A DNA stretch of 33,489 nucleotides, taken from Anaerolineaceae bacterium UBA700. Lineage in GTDB: Bacteria > Chloroflexota > Anaerolineae > Anaerolineales > Anaerolineaceae. Numbering within the stretch: the first letter of the stretch is position 1; every line of letters begins with the position of its first letter. This document shows, in pieces, positions 30,284 to 33,489 of the stretch. The stretch is taken from NCBI GenBank assembly GCA_002298885.1, contig DBMK01000048.1, forward strand, positions 1 to 33,489. Reading direction: 5' to 3'. The notes beneath the pieces are model-generated. The model saw only the letters and a list, made by a program, of their open reading frames with translations. It did not search any database and was not told where the DNA came from. The translations under genes and the position numbers were made by a program.

Positions 30284-32224
30284 TCAGTCAACCTGGTATG
30301 GCACCTCGGTTACAACCACCCCGGTGCGATTGAGCAATATATTACGCAGTGTTTCGGCCGTGCGGCTGTGCAGCGGCGCCGTCCACACCTTACTGGATAC
30401 GAACTGCGGAACGATGACCGTGATGATCTCATTCGGCTGGCGATGGTCGTCCAGGTCCTCGATATATTCAAGCAGTGGCTCGATGAACGTGCGGTAAGGC
30501 GAATCGAGGATCGTCAGGCGATAGCCGTCTCCCCACGCCTCCCATTTGGCCTCGATCTTTGCTGCTTCCTCCGGATCGATGGAAACGTGCACCGCAGTGA
30601 TATCGTCGGACAGTAGGGTGGCGTACCGCAGCGCCGCCAGTGTGCCGCGATGCACGCCGCTGATGGCTAAAATGACCCGCATGCGCTGGGTACGCGGCGG
30701 CGCGCCGTATTTTTCCAATGAAAGCGAATGGGCAACCTGCCTGTAATGCCGGTGAATCCCTAAAAATACCATTACAAGAGTTGGAATGATGATAATTACT
30801 ACGTAAGCGCCGTCTGCAAACTTAGTAGCTGCAAATACGATGGTAACGATACAGGTTGCTATCGCGCCAAGGCCGTTAATGAACATTTTGTGTTTCCAGC
30901 CCGGATCGTAGGACAAGACAGATCCGCGTTCCTTTACCTCGATTCCCGCCTGCATATGGCCCGATTTCCACCAGCGTCGAGCCATCCCGGTCTGTGAAAG
31001 GGTAAATGAAAGGAATACGCCAACCGCATAAAGAGGGATCAGGCGGGTTACGCTCGCATCAAAAAGGATGATTAAGCAGCTGGCAATAAATGCCAGAGCC
31101 ATAATGCCGCGTGAATAAACCAGGCGACTGCCTCTGAATGCAAGCGGGCGCGGGAGAAAGCCATCGGTTGCCTGCAAAGCACTTAGCCGCGGGAAATCCG
31201 CAAAAGCCGTATTGGCGGCCATGACCAGGATTACTGTGGTTGCAGAAATAGTCAGCAGATAGAATATTCCACGATCTCCGTACGCCGTCCTGGCCAATTG
31301 TGAAATTACAGTCTCAAATTCTGAAGGCAACGCTCCAATTTTTTGCGAAAGAAAAGTAATTCCTAATAACAATGAACCTAGAATGACAGACATCCAAATT
31401 AAAGTCCGCCCGGCATTCTGGCTGCTCGGTTTTTTGAAAGCAGTTATTCCATTCGAAATCGCCTCAACGCCAGTCAGGGCAGTAGTACCGGAGGCAAATG
31501 CGCGTAACACCAGAAATAAAGTCAGGGGCTGTACGACGGTAGCGACCATATCTTGGGGAGGGGCGGTTACCTGCCCTAAAGACCCAAATATGAAACGGAA
31601 AAAGCCAATTCCAACGGTTAAATACATCATCACGATAAAGAAGTATGTCGGTAAGGCAAAAGCTTTGCCTGACTCTTTTACACCCCTCAAATTGATGACC
31701 ATGATGAAAAGGACGAGGAAGATAGCAATCCAGACCTTCAACCCGAGCAGATTTGGAAAAGCCGATACTAACTGTGCTACCCCGGAAGAAACCGAGACTG
31801 CAACGGTCAAAATATAATCGGTCAGCAATGCTGCGCCGGCAACCTGGGCTTGAATTTCTCCCAGATTGTCGCGCGAGACAATATATGCCCCGCCGCCGCC
31901 TGGATAAGCATGGATTGTCTGTTCGTACGATATTGTAAGAATGGCCAGAAGAACAACAATCGCAATGGATAATGGAAAAGAATAACCAAAAGCTGCTGGG
32001 CCGGCCACAGCCAGGATCACGAGCATTTCTTGTGTGGCGTATGCAGTTGATGATAAAGCATCTGACGCAAAAACTGCCAAACCGATAAATTTCCCGATCG
32101 TCTGGTGGGGTGCATCTGCGGTTTGCAATGGATGGCCGATCAGCCAATTGCGTAAATTGCGCGGGGGTTTATATCCTGTCGGACGCCGTTGTACCGTAGT
32201 ACCGTTACTATCTTCAAAACTCAT
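30284..32224 (-). CDS. kimA: KimA-type potassium transporter (APC/KUP-like)
   Basis: 646 residues, close in length and pattern to B. subtilis KimA (YdaO), a proton-coupled high-affinity K+ importer. About 12 transmembrane helices; matching stretches include FASDALSSTAYATQEML near 52-68, the AYPGGGGAYIVSRDNLGE loop, LLTDYILTVAVSVSSG, FASGTTALTGVEAISNGI and IPLYAVGVFLSFTLSQTGM. The C-terminal ~150 residues are a cytosolic USP-like domain (VILAISGVHRGTLAALRYA, ITAVHVSIDPEEA), which binds c-di-AMP in characterised relatives. Older pipelines may call it an amino acid permease. The adjacent RCK genes support K+ transport. Strong promoter and hairpin leader upstream. Confidence 0.88.
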   Translation of the reverse strand: MSFEDSNGTTVQRRPTGYKPPRNLRNWLIGHPLQTADAPHQTIGKFIGLAVFASDALSSTAYATQEMLVILAVAGPAAFGYSFPLSIAIVVLLAILTISYEQTIHAYPGGGGAYIVSRDNLGEIQAQVAGAALLTDYILTVAVSVSSGVAQLVSAFPNLLGLKVWIAIFLVLFIMVINLRGVKESGKAFALPTYFFIVMMYLTVGIGFFRFIFGSLGQVTAPPQDMVATVVQPLTLFLVLRAFASGTTALTGVEAISNGITAFKKPSSQNAGRTLIWMSVILGSLLLGITFLSQKIGALPSEFETVISQLARTAYGDRGIFYLLTISATTVILVMAANTAFADFPRLSALQATDGFLPRPLAFRGSRLVYSRGIMALAFIASCLIILFDASVTRLIPLYAVGVFLSFTLSQTGMARRWWKSGHMQAGIEVKERGSVLSYDPGWKHKMFINGLGAIATCIVTIVFAATKFADGAYVVIIIIPTLVMVFLGIHRHYRQVAHSLSLEKYGAPPRTQRMRVILAISGVHRGTLAALRYATLLSDDITAVHVSIDPEEAAKIEAKWEAWGDGYRLTILDSPYRTFIEPLLEYIEDLDDHRQPNEIITVIVPQFVSSKVWTAPLHSRTAETLRNILLNRTGVVVTEVPYQVD

Positions 32225-32250
32225 TTACTTAAACCTTATTTCTCAAAGGC

Positions 32251-32299
32251 GTGCAAAAAATAAAGACCGGCCCAGGCCCGTCTTTGATTTGTTTTGCAC
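32251..32299 (-). terminator. Terminator-like hairpin inside the kimA leader
   Basis: On the minus strand AAAGAC (32285-32280) pairs with GTCTTT (32267-32262) around a GC-rich loop, and ATTTTTT follows (T-run 32260-32255). An outer 8-bp repeat GTGCAAAA/TTTTGCAC (32299-32292 with 32258-32251) extends the stem across the T-tract. It lies downstream of the promoter (start about 32303) and 26 bp before the ATG, so it could attenuate kimA transcription. Confidence 0.7.
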
Positions 32300-32309
32300 A
32301 AACCGAAAG

Positions 32310-32338
32310 ATTATAATGACATTAGTTGTTCAGGTCAA
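32310..32338 (-). promoter_or_regulatory. Strong sigma-70-type promoter of the kimA-like gene
   Basis: On the minus strand TTGACC (32338-32333), a 17-bp spacer and a perfect TATAAT (32315-32310). The predicted start is near 32303. It has the same hexamers and spacing as the rpmH promoter. Confidence 0.85.
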
Positions 32339-32472
32339 GCCTAATTCGCAAGACGTATATCCCTCACAGGATCATTATAAACCCAACGCTTGCTCTGCGG
32401 CGCTTTATTTCGCTAAAAAATAGGCTAAAATTGGTAAACAACGATATCAATTGTGAAAGGTAGGGGAAAAAT

Positions 32473-33429
32473 ATGGAATCCTTTAAACCCAAACCAACTC
32501 GGGTTGCCGTAGTCGGTGCCGGATTTGTCGGCACCACCTTTGCCTACGCTCTGTTGCAGAGCGGGCTTTCCTCCGAAATCGTCCTCATCGACTCCAATCC
32601 GGCCAAGGCTGAAGGCGAAGCCATGGACCTGAACCACGCCGTGCCGTTCTCCCATCCCTGCCGCGTTTGGGCCGGAGACTACGCCGATTGTGCTGGCGCC
32701 GCTATCACTGTGATTACCGCCGGCTCCGCCCAGCGCCCTGGCGAGACGCGCCTGGATTTAACCGCCCGCAATGCCGAGATCTTTCGCCAGATTATTCCCA
32801 AGGTTTCACAGAACAACCCGAACGGGATTATCCTGGTTGCCACCAACCCGGTCGACGTGTTGACGTACGCCAGCCTCAAGTTCTCCGGCCTTCCCTCCAA
32901 CCAGGTTTTTGGCTCGGGAACCATCCTGGACACGGCTCGTTTCAGGTACCTTCTCAGCCAGCATTTTGGGGTGGATGCGCGCAGCGTCCATGCCTTCATC
33001 ATCGGTGAGCACGGCGACAGCGAGGTACCCGCCTGGTCGCTGGCCCACATTGCCGGCACCCATATCCCCGAATTTTGCGAAATGAACGGGTATGGCTGCA
33101 ACGATCCGCAGTTGGATGAGATTTTCAAACAGACCCGCGACGCCGCCTACCAGATCATCGAACGTAAAGGCGCCACATATTACGCCATCGGCAGCGGTCT
33201 GCTGCGTCTGGTAGAAGCTGTGCTGCGCGATCAGAATACCGTCCTATCCATATCCAGCCTGATCCAGGGTCACTACGGCATCCACGACGTCTGCCTCAGC
33301 CTGCCTACCATCATAGACCGGGGTGGGGTCGAGCGCGTACTCAACCTGGACCTCAGCCCCGAAGAGGTGCAGGGCCTGCAGAAATCGGCAGCCGTCCTCA
33401 AAGAAACGATCGCCAAGCTGTCTCTCTAA
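32473..33429 (+). CDS. ldh: L-lactate dehydrogenase
   Basis: NAD-dependent interconversion of pyruvate and L-lactate in the cytosol. 318 residues. The Rossmann motif VVGAGFVGTT is at 13-22, with D40 at the end of strand 2 choosing NAD over NADP. The specificity loop SAQRPGETRLDL has Q87 (LDH; malate dehydrogenases have Arg here) and R93. TNPVDVLTY is at 124-132, the substrate Arg is in LDTARFRYL, and the LDH active-site signature IIGEHGDSEVP carries catalytic H180. Family length. AGGGGA precedes the ATG. Divergent from the kimA-like gene across 248 bp; no clear promoter hexamers were found for it. A large hairpin follows the stop. Confidence 0.95.
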   Translation: MESFKPKPTRVAVVGAGFVGTTFAYALLQSGLSSEIVLIDSNPAKAEGEAMDLNHAVPFSHPCRVWAGDYADCAGAAITVITAGSAQRPGETRLDLTARNAEIFRQIIPKVSQNNPNGIILVATNPVDVLTYASLKFSGLPSNQVFGSGTILDTARFRYLLSQHFGVDARSVHAFIIGEHGDSEVPAWSLAHIAGTHIPEFCEMNGYGCNDPQLDEIFKQTRDAAYQIIERKGATYYAIGSGLLRLVEAVLRDQNTVLSISSLIQGHYGIHDVCLSLPTIIDRGGVERVLNLDLSPEEVQGLQKSAAVLKETIAKLSL

Positions 33430-33438
33430 CAGAATAAT

Positions 33439-33489
33439 TCAATATTGAGATATCGGGGCTGCGATTCAGCCCCGATATCTCAATATTGA
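33439..33489 (+). terminator. Perfect 23-bp inverted repeat after ldh, ending at the window edge
   Basis: Bases 33439-33461 are the exact reverse complement of 33467-33489, loop CGATT. It starts 9 bp after the ldh stop, the right place for a terminator, but any T-tract would lie beyond the window. The stem is far longer than a terminator needs. Confidence 0.7.

Noticed and set aside
32225..32303. c-di-AMP (ydaO) riboswitch ahead of the kimA-like gene
   Set aside because: The predicted leader is under 80 nt and consists of one hairpin; the ydaO aptamer is about twice that long and has conserved junctions not seen here.
1..33489. CRISPR array, insertion sequence, prophage or toxin-antitoxin module
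   Set aside because: No regularly spaced direct repeats, transposase, integrase, phage structural gene or small paired toxin/antitoxin frames were seen; gene content is housekeeping.

Overview
The window looks like a chromosomal segment of a free-living, moderately GC-rich bacterium, most likely a member of the Chloroflexota (Anaerolineae-like). That placement is inferred from the kind of proteins present (an HTH-tailed 7TM sensor, an ABC-2/SpoIIM fusion, a long eukaryote-like IleRS, a PTPS-like/GT4/methyltransferase cluster) and from no 16S or database evidence. I see no insertion sequence, prophage, CRISPR array, rRNA or tRNA gene. Almost everything lies on the minus strand; only a PlsC-like acyltransferase (16540-17445) and a lactate dehydrogenase (32473-33429) lie on the plus strand.

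Reading with minus-strand transcription, from high to low coordinates: (a) 32224-28809 is a potassium locus: a KimA-type K+ transporter behind a strong promoter and a hairpin-containing leader, then two single RCK/TrkA proteins. (b) 28799-24801 is the ribosome/membrane-biogenesis operon rpmH-rnpA-yidD-[PQQ-propeller lipoprotein]-yidC-jag, with a consensus promoter at one end and an intrinsic terminator at the other. (c) 24690-23386 is a pyrimidine-nucleoside phosphorylase. (d) 23291-19740 is ileS, preceded by a T-box riboswitch with a candidate AUC specifier and closed by a terminator. (e) 19608-14117 holds a small membrane protein, then ribA (GTP cyclohydrolase II), a zinc-less MDR dehydrogenase, a divergent PTPS/QueD homologue, a GT4 glycosyltransferase and a SAM methyltransferase. 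This set looks like an uncharacterised pathway that modifies a GTP-derived heterocycle. (f) 14109-3298 is a tightly packed run: lspA-rluD-ltaE-punA, a membrane protein with an Ig-like module, a GNAT, the 7TM-GAF-HTH sensor, an S1 protein, ftsK and lgt, ending in a strong terminator. (g) 3150-37 is an ABC exporter pair, whose permease carries a SpoIIM-like half, followed by a metallo-beta-lactamase-fold hydrolase.

Functional themes are lipoprotein maturation (lgt, lspA, a lipoprotein, the YidC insertase), nucleoside salvage (punA, pdp), RNA processing and translation (rnpA, rluD, rpmH, ileS, the S1 protein, jag) and potassium homeostasis. The most interesting parts are the ribA/PTPS-like/glycosyltransferase cluster, the membrane-bound sensor ending in a helix-turn-helix instead of a kinase, the KimA leader hairpin with the adjacent RCK pair, and a set of unusually long perfect inverted repeats between genes. 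Two of these repeats coincide exactly with the ends of the window.
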